Positions 1-5,711 of a DNA stretch of 5,711 nt are shown here, in pieces (position 1 is the stretch's first letter; every line of letters starts with the position of its first letter). This DNA is from Prolixibacteraceae bacterium (lineage in GTDB: Bacteria; Bacteroidota; Bacteroidia; Bacteroidales; Prolixibacteraceae): NCBI GenBank assembly GCA_016788685.1, contig JAEUSS010000210.1:1-5711 (forward strand), read 5' to 3'. Position numbers and translations under genes: made by a program. Under the pieces are notes generated by a model. It did no database searches and had not been told where the DNA came from. It saw only the letters and a list, made by a program, of their open reading frames with translations.

Positions 1-89
1 GGAACAAGAAAATGAGATTAAAATATAGTCAGGGAAAGAATACGGGAAATCCGGAGGCACTTGAACAAAAGCAAAAAGGGTCAAACTGA
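1..89 (+). CDS. possible 3' end of an upstream CDS (partial, unidentified)
   Basis: Frame 3 is open from the window edge to a TGA at 87-89, while the other two plus frames close within the first 30 or so bases. The visible tail is 28 codons, polar and Lys/Gln/Asn-rich, and ends in ...EQKQKGSN. This would suit the unstructured C-terminus of a protein encoded to the left, convergent with the tRNA genes. The last four codons overlap the left arm of the terminator hairpin, which is possible for a shared convergent end but also fits non-coding DNA. An internal ATG at 12-14 would give only 25 residues. I do not recognise the family; it may simply be an open stretch by chance. Confidence 0.3.
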   Translation, partial: NKKMRLKYSQGKNTGNPEALEQKQKGSN

Positions 90-110
90 ATCTTAAACAG
101 TTTAACCCTT
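72..110 (-). terminator. intrinsic terminator of the tRNA unit
   Basis: Bases 76-88 pair with 98-110 over 13 positions with a single C/A mismatch (82/104), leaving a 9-nt loop at 89-97. Read on the minus strand, the stem is followed by a run of five T, then GC, then four more T. This is the layout of a rho-independent terminator just downstream of tRNA-Pro. Read on the plus strand the hairpin is followed by a much poorer T tract, so it should work mainly for the minus-strand transcript. Confidence 0.8.
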
Positions 111-117
111 CTTATTG

Positions 118-192
118 TCGGGGTAGTAGGATTCGAACCTACGACCCCCTGGTCCCAAACCAGGTGCGCTAACCGGACTGCGCTATACCCCG
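118..192 (-). tRNA. tRNA-Pro (anticodon UGG)
   Basis: On the minus strand this 75-nt segment folds as a complete cloverleaf. The acceptor arm CGGGGTA pairs with TACCCCG with discriminator A. The anticodon arm is CCTGG-TTTGGGA-CCAGG with anticodon TGG. The T arm is GTAGG-TTCGAAT-CCTAC. No CCA is encoded after the discriminator, so the 3' end must be added by nucleotidyltransferase. It reads proline CCN codons. It lies 26 nt downstream of tRNA-Ser on the same strand and is followed by a terminator, so the two are probably processed from one transcript. Confidence 0.97.
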
Positions 193-217
193 AAAAAAAT
201 CCTAATTTTAATATAAT

Positions 218-307
<90 letters not shown>

Positions 308-405
308 TTGGTATTGTAACAGAATTTAATCTATTCCAGTTTTTCAATTTTCAGTAGCAGCATCTTTCGATTTGGCTACCCACTCAGCCTTTGCGAATGT
401 GCGTG

Positions 406-436
406 CAAATATAGAACTACTTTTTTCTTTAGCAAA
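406..436 (-). promoter_or_regulatory. Bacteroidota-type promoter for the tRNA unit
   Basis: On the minus strand, TTTG (436-433) is followed by a 19-nt spacer and TATATTTG (413-406). This matches the -33 TTTG and -7 TAnnTTTG consensus of the Bacteroidota primary sigma factor at every defined base. Transcription would begin near 400 and give a leader of about 93 nt before tRNA-Ser. It is the best promoter match in the window and lies where the tRNA unit needs one. The assignment is by consensus and position only. Confidence 0.6.
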
Positions 437-622
437 ACAAATCCAACAAAAATCTGGTGTTTTTTCAATGTTTTTTGATATCCGGAGTATCGGGAAAGCT
501 TTGTCAATTGGCATTATTTTACGGGTTATCGGCTAAAAAGTTTTGGCGCAAAAAAATATGATCCGTAAGCATTCTGTAAATCAGCCAGATATTGACAACA
601 TGTTATTAAAACCCTTACTTTA

Positions 623-654
623 ATTGCATAATTGATACCCGGAACTTATCTTTG
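623..654 (+). promoter_or_regulatory. plus-strand promoter-like element
   Basis: TATCTTTG (647-654) matches the Bacteroidota -7 consensus TAnnTTTG. An ATTG (623-626), three of four bases of the -33 TTTG, lies 20 nt upstream of it. Transcription would start near 660 and run towards the 3' end of lnt, where there is no credible plus-strand gene. If real, it would therefore drive a non-coding or antisense RNA. Such a degenerate short motif can occur by chance in AT-rich DNA. Confidence 0.25.
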
Positions 655-694
655 AAACAACAAATCGTTCTGTCACATATGTCATAAGATATGG

Positions 695-882
695 TCCGCA
701 TTAATTCTACGTTTGGAAAATTCAACATTTACAATTGACCCGAGTAAGCTTTTGACTGCTAAAACAGGCCTAGTATCGCGAAAGCGTGAGTAACTCTGTT
801 ACCGTTGGAAGTTTGATCAGACAGGCACTCAAATCCTATTTTATCTGGGATTTTTACATTCGAATTAATGCGGATTCTTTTT
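695..882 (+). ncRNA. candidate structured RNA (unidentified)
   Basis: TCCGCATTAATTC at 695-707 is perfectly complementary to 862-874, so a plus-strand transcript could close a 13-bp stem around a 154-nt interior. Near the middle is CGC-GAAA-GCG (777-786) with a GNRA-type loop. AACAGG (763-768) can pair with TCTGTT (795-800) around it. A further hairpin, AAATCC with GGATTT (831-836/848-853), sits near the 3' side. The closing stem is followed directly by TTCTTTTT (875-882), resembling a terminator tail, and a promoter-like element lies about 40 nt upstream. The interior does not fold fully by eye. I do not recognise it as 6S, SRP RNA, tmRNA or a known riboswitch. The evidence is structural only. 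Confidence 0.2.
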
Positions 883-909
883 GCCCTTTCTTCACGTATA
901 CCGAAACAA

Positions 910-2499
910 TCACCATTTGTTCCAACGACGACCAAGCCAGTATAAGACAATCAATCCGGACAGGAATGCACTGATTCGTCCGAGGAAGTCGCCATAAATG
1001 GTATAAAATGTAATCTGGTCATCCATCAGCACTGAAGCACTAAGCGCTTCAGAAGTACCTGTCCCGGATTGCATCTGTACATCTCCGCGTTGATTTATAA
1101 CCCCTGAAACACCCGTATTGGCACAACGCACAATACACCTTCGGATCTCAACAGCACGAAGCCGGGAATAGCTAAAATGCTGCCAGGTTCCCGGAGAGAG
1201 CTTCCACCATCCGTCATTGGTTAGTACGACCAACAGGTCCGCCCCTTTTTTCACCAAGGTGCCCGAGTATTCACCAAATACCGATTCAAAACAAATGATC
1301 GGGCCGATTTTGGTCGCCCCCTCTCCTTTGAACAAAACAGGTTCGGTTGCCGCAGCCAGACTCCCGCTTGTTCCGCCTAAATGGAGCACAAACTCTCCTA
1401 AAAAACCCAAATACTTCTGAAACGGCATTCGCTCGACCCCGTTTACCAGAATAGTCTTATGACTGATCTGAACATCCGATGTCCGGTCAATCATCAGCGC
1501 CGAGTTAAAAACATCGTAAAAACTACCGTCAGCTGATCGGCGGGCAGTTTCAGAAATAACTTCACCTGCTCCAGATTTACGCTTGGTAATGGCACCTGCA
1601 ACAAACCGAACTTTGGGATGATTTTTAATAATTTCAGAAAAGAGAAGCAACGATTTATTCTGCATCATCAACGAATCTTCCCACATTGGCGGCAAGGCCG
1701 TCTCCGGAGCCAGAATTAAATCAGTTGAATCATCGACCTTTGATCTGGCCAGCAAGACTAACCTGCCAACCTGTTCTTCGGTACTCATTCCTGAAAATTT
1801 TTCGGTGTACGGATCGATGTTGGGCTGCAACACCACCACGTTCAGGGGCATTCCTTTTTCTGAATAACTAAAATACAGGTACTGCGACAACGAAATCGGG
1901 AAAACGATCACCCCAACAGCCAAACCTGCCGACTGAAGCAATTTAAGTGAGGCCTGGCTTCTCAAATCTCTTATTACTATAAAAACAAAAAAATTAGACA
2001 ACAAAATCCATAACGAACCGCCCAATACACCAGTAAATTCATACCATTGGATCAGCTTTACTGAACTGGCAAAACCATTTCCCAAAGTCAGCCATGGCCA
2101 CGGAATGGCCCATCGATGATGAAGAAATTCGAAGGTCAGCCAAAAAGCAAACAGAGCCAACCAAGAAGATGCAGTCCCCAACTGCCGCCGCACAAATTCC
2201 CGAGATGTCCAAACAACAGCCATCAACAAGGCGTTGAGCACAATAACAAGCAACATTCCGGCAAGCGAAACGTAGGCTATCCACCAGGTTGAAATCACAT
2301 TCCAGATCAGAAAAGTGACGAGTGCAGGACAAAAGAACGCCCGAAGCTGTTTATCCTGCTGCCCGAACAACCGATGTTCGGCTAGCATCAACGGGACAAA
2401 AGCAAAAAACAGACTCCAGCTCTGCCCGGGAAACATCCAAGGTAAGCTCAGCAATATTCCGGAGGCAGCCGAAAGAAGATAAGTTTGTTGTTTTAACAT
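910..2499 (-). CDS. lnt: apolipoprotein N-acyltransferase Lnt
   Basis: Inner-membrane enzyme that transfers a fatty acyl chain from phospholipid to the N-terminal cysteine of lipoproteins, the last step of lipoprotein maturation. The 529-residue product is close to the E. coli length (512). An N-terminal block of hydrophobic segments (about residues 5-205) leads into a periplasmic nitrilase-fold domain (about 218-495) and a final membrane segment (about 505-525). The catalytic triad is intact: E266 in LAPETALP, K348 in SHKTILVNGVE and C403 in IICFESVF, equivalent to E. coli E267, K335 and C387. I chose the ATG at 2499 because it places a hydrophobic start immediately after MLKQQ. A TTG at 2538 would add 13 residues and has no better ribosome site. 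It lies 51 nt after the metallophosphatase gene, probably third in that operon. Confidence 0.95.
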   Translation of the reverse strand: MLKQQTYLLSAASGILLSLPWMFPGQSWSLFFAFVPLMLAEHRLFGQQDKQLRAFFCPALVTFLIWNVISTWWIAYVSLAGMLLVIVLNALLMAVVWTSREFVRRQLGTASSWLALFAFWLTFEFLHHRWAIPWPWLTLGNGFASSVKLIQWYEFTGVLGGSLWILLSNFFVFIVIRDLRSQASLKLLQSAGLAVGVIVFPISLSQYLYFSYSEKGMPLNVVVLQPNIDPYTEKFSGMSTEEQVGRLVLLARSKVDDSTDLILAPETALPPMWEDSLMMQNKSLLLFSEIIKNHPKVRFVAGAITKRKSGAGEVISETARRSADGSFYDVFNSALMIDRTSDVQISHKTILVNGVERMPFQKYLGFLGEFVLHLGGTSGSLAAATEPVLFKGEGATKIGPIICFESVFGEYSGTLVKKGADLLVVLTNDGWWKLSPGTWQHFSYSRLRAVEIRRCIVRCANTGVSGVINQRGDVQMQSGTGTSEALSASVLMDDQITFYTIYGDFLGRISAFLSGLIVLYWLGRRWNKW

Positions 2500-2550
2500 C
2501 AGGAGTATGCTAACAGTGCCGAAAGTTGTTCTGCCCAATATCCGAAGCTA

Positions 2551-3465
2551 CTAAAGATTATTAATTATTATTCCCTGATTTCTCTTTTTGCCTGACCGGT
2601 CAAAAACCAGCTCGATTTTTCCAACAGTCAGCGCAGCCCAACCAGCCTGATTAATCATAACAGACTCTCCGGATGCATTTTTTACAGTTACAGGTTTCTC
2701 GAGAAAGGAATGGGTATGGCCCCCGATTATCAGGTCGGTATAACGGGTCTGGGGAGCCAGAACGGTATCGCTGATTTTCTTGTGCTCGTATGAAAAGCCA
2801 AGGTGCGAAAGACAGATTACCAAATCGCAGCTCATCTCTTTTTTGAGCATAGCTTCCATCCGGAGAGCGGTTTTCAGCGGATCGGAATAACGGGTATTGC
2901 CGTAGTTGAGTTTACCAACCAAACCGCTCAGTTCAATACCTAATCCATAAATTCCGATTTTTATTCCTCCCTTTTTCAGGATCAGGTGATCTTTGATGTG
3001 TCCGGCTAAAACAGTATCCGAAAAGTCGTAATTACTCGAAACGATCGGGAAACTGGCATTCTTAAGAGCCGACAGAATATCTCCCAGCCCGTTATCAAAC
3101 TCATGATTCCCGATGGTTCCGGCATCATACCCCATCTGGCTCATTACCTTCAGGATCAGATCGCCCTTAAAATAGTTGAAATACGGAGTCCCCTGAAACA
3201 TGTCGCCGGCATCAAGCAGCAACAGATTTGGGTTTTCTTTCCGGCATTGACTGACCAGAGAAGCAACCCGGATTAGTCCGCCTTTCCCTGGAAATTCAGC
3301 GTGATCTGCCGGAAAGGGGTCTATATGGCAATGCATATCATTGGTGTGCATTACTGTTAACTTCACCAGTTCGCCCGAAGCAAACAGTTCTTGCGGAATA
3401 AGTCCCAGCGTTAAGGCTCCGCCGCCAAACAGCGATTGTTTTAAAAAAGTTCTTCTATTGCTCAT
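2551..3465 (-). CDS. Tat-exported metallophosphatase, N-terminal (catalytic) half of a split 5'-nucleotidase
   Basis: Calcineurin-like metallophosphoesterase of the UshA/CD73 5'-nucleotidase type, 304 residues, consisting of the catalytic domain alone. A twin-arginine signal (NRRTFLKQ at residues 3-10, then a hydrophobic stretch ending near FASG) points to folded export to the periplasm. All di-metal motifs are present: D43 and H45 in HTNDMH, D88 in DAGDMFQG, N120 in GNHEFD, H221 in SHLG, and H250/H252 in GGHTH. The usual C-terminal substrate-binding domain is missing here and is encoded by the preceding gene. The start at 3465 is supported by GGGAGGA seven nt upstream, the best Shine-Dalgarno in the window; a frame extension to 3480 would lack it. 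The start overlaps the upstream stop by 11 nt, so translation is probably coupled. The substrate is inferred to be nucleotides or related phosphoesters. Confidence 0.9.
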   Translation of the reverse strand: MSNRRTFLKQSLFGGGALTLGLIPQELFASGELVKLTVMHTNDMHCHIDPFPADHAEFPGKGGLIRVASLVSQCRKENPNLLLLDAGDMFQGTPYFNYFKGDLILKVMSQMGYDAGTIGNHEFDNGLGDILSALKNASFPIVSSNYDFSDTVLAGHIKDHLILKKGGIKIGIYGLGIELSGLVGKLNYGNTRYSDPLKTALRMEAMLKKEMSCDLVICLSHLGFSYEHKKISDTVLAPQTRYTDLIIGGHTHSFLEKPVTVKNASGESVMINQAGWAALTVGKIELVFDRSGKKRNQGIIINNL

Positions 3466-4213
3466 TATAAATCCTCCCATCCTCTTTTACATCAATTACA
3501 CCGTTCTTTTTATAGCGCTCACTCAAAGCCTGAATTAAAACATCTCTTATTTTAAGCTTTGTATTAATCCGCTCTGCCGGAGCCGAAAGCATACTCATCT
3601 GATCGCCTCCGTCAGCAATATAATCGTTGGTGACCAGCCAATACATTGCTGAAGAATCAACAGCCTTACCGCCAACGGTCAAGGTTCCAGGCTTACCATC
3701 GCGGATTCCCAGCTTGAGACCTGCGACTCCTTCTCCACCCCTTGCAGCAATTCGTTCAGCCATTTTCAAAATAGACTCTCCGGAGACTTTAACCAACACA
3801 ATTTCGTTTTCGAACGGCATCACCTCAAAGATACGGCCTACTGTGATCTCACCTTGCGGAAGCGAGGCTCTGATTCCTCCATAATTAACATAGGCGGCAT
3901 CGGGTGTTATGTTAATATTATTTTTCACGCAGTAGCTGGCAGCATACTCCAAAATCACATCCGACACCAGATTGGTTAGTTTACTTTCAGGCTTATCTTT
4001 GACCAGCGCAGCAGAACTAACCGCAACCAGCTTCGACATATCGTTCTGAATGCTGTCCCGGTAAGGCTTTACAATTGTCTGTGCCAGCGAGTCGATAGCC
4101 GCAGTCTGAGCGTTAACTGCAATGTTTTTTGTATTAATCTGGCTGACTGTTAAATGCTGCGAGCAGGAAAATAATAATAAAACAACAAAAATACTGAGTA
4201 AAGAATGACGCAT
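3455..4213 (-). CDS. lipoprotein with 5'-nucleotidase C-terminal domain
   Basis: A 252-residue predicted lipoprotein. The signal segment (residues 1-16) ends in LLFSC, so C17 would be the lipidated cysteine, although Phe at -2 is not classic. The rest matches the 5'-nucleotidase C-terminal domain, which binds the nucleoside in UshA/CD73 enzymes. Visible blocks are ESKLTNLVSDVI (76-87), NYGGIRASLPQGEITVG (110-126) with MPFENEIV (132-139), and TNDYIADGGDQM (195-206). R115, F134, Y198 and D204 correspond by motif to CD73 R395, F417, F500 and D506. It has no metallophosphatase motifs, so alone it should be inactive. The start at 4213 puts the signal sequence at the N-terminus; the frame stays open to 4306, but that would bury it. 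It is first in the operon with the catalytic half and lnt. Confidence 0.88.
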   Translation of the reverse strand: MRHSLLSIFVVLLLFSCSQHLTVSQINTKNIAVNAQTAAIDSLAQTIVKPYRDSIQNDMSKLVAVSSAALVKDKPESKLTNLVSDVILEYAASYCVKNNINITPDAAYVNYGGIRASLPQGEITVGRIFEVMPFENEIVLVKVSGESILKMAERIAARGGEGVAGLKLGIRDGKPGTLTVGGKAVDSSAMYWLVTNDYIADGGDQMSMLSAPAERINTKLKIRDVLIQALSERYKKNGVIDVKEDGRIYNEQ

Positions 4214-4320
4214 TGAGTTATATTTAGAATTGAAATTCTTTATGAGTCCGGTGATACACCAACGATAAAGATAAGAACAAAATACATTAAAATTCATTTG
4301 ATACAAAAATAGAAAAGCTG
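4214..4320. promoter_or_regulatory. divergent intergenic spacer
   Basis: This AT-rich 107-nt gap separates the minus-strand nucleotidase operon from the plus-strand amidase, so it should hold or adjoin promoters for both. For the minus strand, TATTTTTG (4311-4304) matches TAnnTTTG, but the nearest TTTG (4330-4327) is only 15 nt away, shorter than the usual 19 or so, and lies within the amidase reading frame. For the plus strand, TTCATTTG (4293-4300) is one base off the -7 box and has no good -33 partner. A dyad AGAATT-GA-AATTCT lies at 4226-4239, just upstream of the lipoprotein start. Confidence 0.35.
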
Positions 4321-5391
4321 ATGTTCCAAATCATAAAATCTGCATTCTCCAACCAACATTCACTAAAAATACTATCCGTCGCTATCTTCTTTTCGCTTTG
4401 TATCCATTTACCGGCACAGGAATATCAAACCGTAAAAGCAGCCAAAGGTGATGGAATATATTCTGTACTGAAAAAAAACGGATATTCTCCGGCTCAATTT
4501 CTGAATCCGTTCATTGAGCTGAATAAATCAAAACTGGGAAAAGACAACACCCTGATCATCGGAAGAACTTATCGTCTACCCCTGAAAGATACCACCACCA
4601 GTGCCATACCAAACAAAGTCTCTGCTCCTGAAAAAATTCAGCCAAAACCGAAAAAGCTGGTTTATGAGATTTTTGGCAGCAAATACCGTGAGATCACTGT
4701 AAAAAATCAGGACCTTGACGGAGCTACATATTACCTGATGAGCGGACATGGCGGCCCTGATCCGGGAGCCATAGGAAAACTCAACGGCCGCTTGCTTTGT
4801 GAAGACGAGTATGCCTATGATGTAACTCTCCGCCTGGCACGCGGCCTGATTGAATGCGGGGCTGCGGTTTATATGATCATCCGGGATCCCAACGATGGCA
4901 TTCGGGACGAATCGTTTCTGACTCCGGACAAAGATGAAGTTTGTTATCCCGACAATGAAATTCCGCTGAGCCAGCTGGCCCGTCTCCAGCAAGGTACTGA
5001 GGCTGTGAACCAATTACACACCCTGAACAAAAATAAATTTCAGCGGCTGGTCGTCATCCATGTTGATTCGAGAAGTACTAAAGAAAATATCGATGTTTTT
5101 TTCTATCACGACAAAGGAAGCAACAGCGGCAAAAGGCTGGCCAATACACTCATGCAGACATTTATGCAAAAGTACGCCACCCATCAGCCCAACCGGGGCT
5201 ACAACGGAAGTGTTTCGGAACGAAACCTGTATGTCATCAAAAATTCGATCCCGCCTTCCGTATTTATTGAATTGGGAAACATCAACCACACGCGCGATCA
5301 GCAGCGCTTTATCATACCTGACAACCGTCAGGCTGTTGCCAACTGGTTGCGCGACGGATTGATTGAGGACTATAAAAAAAGCATCAAATGA
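4321..5391 (+). CDS. secreted N-acetylmuramoyl-L-alanine amidase (Amidase_3) with LysM-like N-terminus
   Basis: Zinc-dependent amidase predicted to cleave the bond between N-acetylmuramic acid and L-alanine in peptidoglycan, in the periplasm. Of its 356 residues, 1-33 form a signal peptide ending near LPAQ. Residues 36-88 resemble a LysM unit (VKAAKGDGIYSVL ... LIIGRTYRLP). A basic linker (about 95-125) follows, then an Amidase_3 domain (about 135-350). Zinc ligands are H143 (SGHGG), E163 (EDEYAYD) and H247 (VIHVDS), and the catalytic glutamate is E317 (FIELGN). An insert at about 188-240 separates the second and third ligands; in AmiA/B/C this zone carries a regulatory helix, but whether that holds here is unknown. 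The start is the first ATG before the signal peptide, with only a weak ribosome site. Its TGA overlaps the next ATG. Confidence 0.88.
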   Translation: MFQIIKSAFSNQHSLKILSVAIFFSLCIHLPAQEYQTVKAAKGDGIYSVLKKNGYSPAQFLNPFIELNKSKLGKDNTLIIGRTYRLPLKDTTTSAIPNKVSAPEKIQPKPKKLVYEIFGSKYREITVKNQDLDGATYYLMSGHGGPDPGAIGKLNGRLLCEDEYAYDVTLRLARGLIECGAAVYMIIRDPNDGIRDESFLTPDKDEVCYPDNEIPLSQLARLQQGTEAVNQLHTLNKNKFQRLVVIHVDSRSTKENIDVFFYHDKGSNSGKRLANTLMQTFMQKYATHQPNRGYNGSVSERNLYVIKNSIPPSVFIELGNINHTRDQQRFIIPDNRQAVANWLRDGLIEDYKKSIK

Positions 5392-5711
5392 GCACGCCCG
5401 TTCCGGAAGGAAAAATACTGGTAGAGTTTGACGGCATGTGCATTTTATGCAGCCGGACTGTCAGGTTTATCATGAAAGCTGACCGGAAAAAGAAATTCAT
5501 ATTTCGTACCTTACAGGATTCTTCCGGAAACGGAACATTTGAAACCGTAATTATCTCGGACAGCAAGGCCAGCTACCGCTATTTTGATGCCATACTGAAG
5601 ATTGGAAAAGAATTAGGAGGGATCTACAAATCTGTCCTGATTTTTAAAGTCTTGCCCCGAAACTGGAGACTTTCGCTGTATCTGTGGATTGCTAAAAACC
5701 GGTTCCGCTGG
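5388..5711 (+). CDS. DCC-family (DUF393) thiol-disulfide oxidoreductase-like protein, 3' end outside window
   Basis: The first 108 residues of a small protein of the DCC family, whose name comes from the DxxCxxC signature near the N-terminus. Here it is D15-C18-C21 in FDGMCILC. The following pattern RTVRFIMKADRKKKFIFRTLQ and a region ending in IAKNRFRW are typical of the family, which usually continues only a little further, so roughly 20-30 residues may be missing. The motif suggests redox activity, but the biological role of the family is poorly defined. There is no signal peptide, so it is probably cytoplasmic. The start overlaps the amidase stop as ATGA, with no Shine-Dalgarno site, implying translational coupling in a two-gene transcript. 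A functional link with cell-wall hydrolysis is not obvious. Confidence 0.88.
   Translation, partial: MSTPVPEGKILVEFDGMCILCSRTVRFIMKADRKKKFIFRTLQDSSGNGTFETVIISDSKASYRYFDAILKIGKELGGIYKSVLIFKVLPRNWRLSLYLWIAKNRFRW

Larger units (their letters stand above)
515..909. other. 395-nt gene-free stretch between the tRNA unit and lnt
   Basis: I see no protein gene here with recognisable content. The short open frames on both strands (around 759-974) overlap the 3' end of lnt in other frames and resemble no family I know. The stretch holds a plus-strand promoter-like element (623-654), a 13-bp perfect inverted repeat (695-707 with 862-874), a CGC-GAAA-GCG hairpin (777-786), a GTAAC-TCT-GTTAC dyad (790-802), and an AAATCC/GGATTT hairpin (831-853). 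No strong terminator for lnt on the minus strand is evident. Confidence 0.6.

Noticed and set aside
20..69. TATATTTT (27-20) with TTTG (69-66) as a minus-strand promoter at the left edge
   Set aside because: The spacer is 38 nt, far too long for a -33/-7 pair, and the -7 box has a mismatch.
592..621. E. coli-like TTGACA -35 followed by a TACTTT-like -10
   Set aside because: The -10 match is poor, and the Bacteroidota primary sigma factor uses TTTG/TAnnTTTG boxes instead.
759..974. Two 60-odd-codon frames, one on each strand, over the 3' end of lnt
   Set aside because: Both overlap the well-supported lnt C-terminus in other frames, overlap each other antisense, have no clear ribosome site and resemble no family I know.
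2039..2332. 97-codon minus-strand frame inside lnt
   Set aside because: It lies entirely within lnt in another frame, with Cys-rich unnatural composition; it is a shadow of the real gene.
2497..2538. TTG at 2538 as an upstream start for lnt (13 extra residues)
   Set aside because: The extension adds a non-hydrophobic MGRTTFG-type leader without a Shine-Dalgarno site. The ATG at 2499 gives a typical Lnt N-terminus.
4214..4306. Upstream ATG at 4306 for the nucleotidase C-terminal lipoprotein
   Set aside because: It would place 31 residues before the lipoprotein signal sequence and abolish it as an N-terminal signal. The MRHSLL start at 4213 fits far better.

Overview
The window looks like a chromosomal segment from a member of the Bacteroidota, perhaps the Bacteroidales/Marinilabiliales side (inference). 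The evidence is: promoter-like TTTG-N19-TAnnTTTG boxes, mostly weak Shine-Dalgarno sites, tRNA genes without an encoded CCA end, a 5'-nucleotidase split into two genes, a Bacteroidota-style periplasmic amidase and a DCC-family protein. Nothing indicates a recent mobile element, CRISPR array, phage or anomalous base composition. Most of it is a housekeeping envelope locus.

Layout. Positions 1-89 may hold the last codons of a plus-strand gene that begins outside the window. Positions 72-307 are a minus-strand tRNA unit: tRNA-Ser(GCU), then tRNA-Pro(UGG), then a strong intrinsic terminator. A good Bacteroidota promoter match lies about 100 nt upstream of tRNA-Ser. Positions 515-909 hold no convincing gene. 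They do contain a plus-strand promoter-like element and a 13-bp perfect inverted repeat enclosing small hairpins and followed by a T-rich run, which could be an undescribed structured RNA. Positions 910-4213 are a minus-strand operon of three genes: a lipoprotein carrying the 5'-nucleotidase C-terminal domain, a Tat-exported metallophosphatase carrying the matching catalytic domain (11-nt overlap), and apolipoprotein N-acyltransferase (lnt). After a 107-nt divergent spacer, positions 4321-5711 carry a plus-strand pair: a secreted LysM-like/Amidase_3 peptidoglycan amidase, translationally coupled (ATGA) to a DCC-family (DUF393) protein that runs off the window edge.

How the genes fit together. 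The two nucleotidase halves together supply the domains normally found in one periplasmic UshA/CD73-type enzyme, so they probably act as a pair in periplasmic nucleotide salvage. The C-terminal half is a predicted lipoprotein and therefore a likely substrate of the Lnt encoded downstream in the same operon. The divergent amidase acts in the same compartment on peptidoglycan. The most distinctive points are the split, order-reversed nucleotidase with two different export routes and the unexplained structured stretch at 623-882. I found no clear new multi-gene system.
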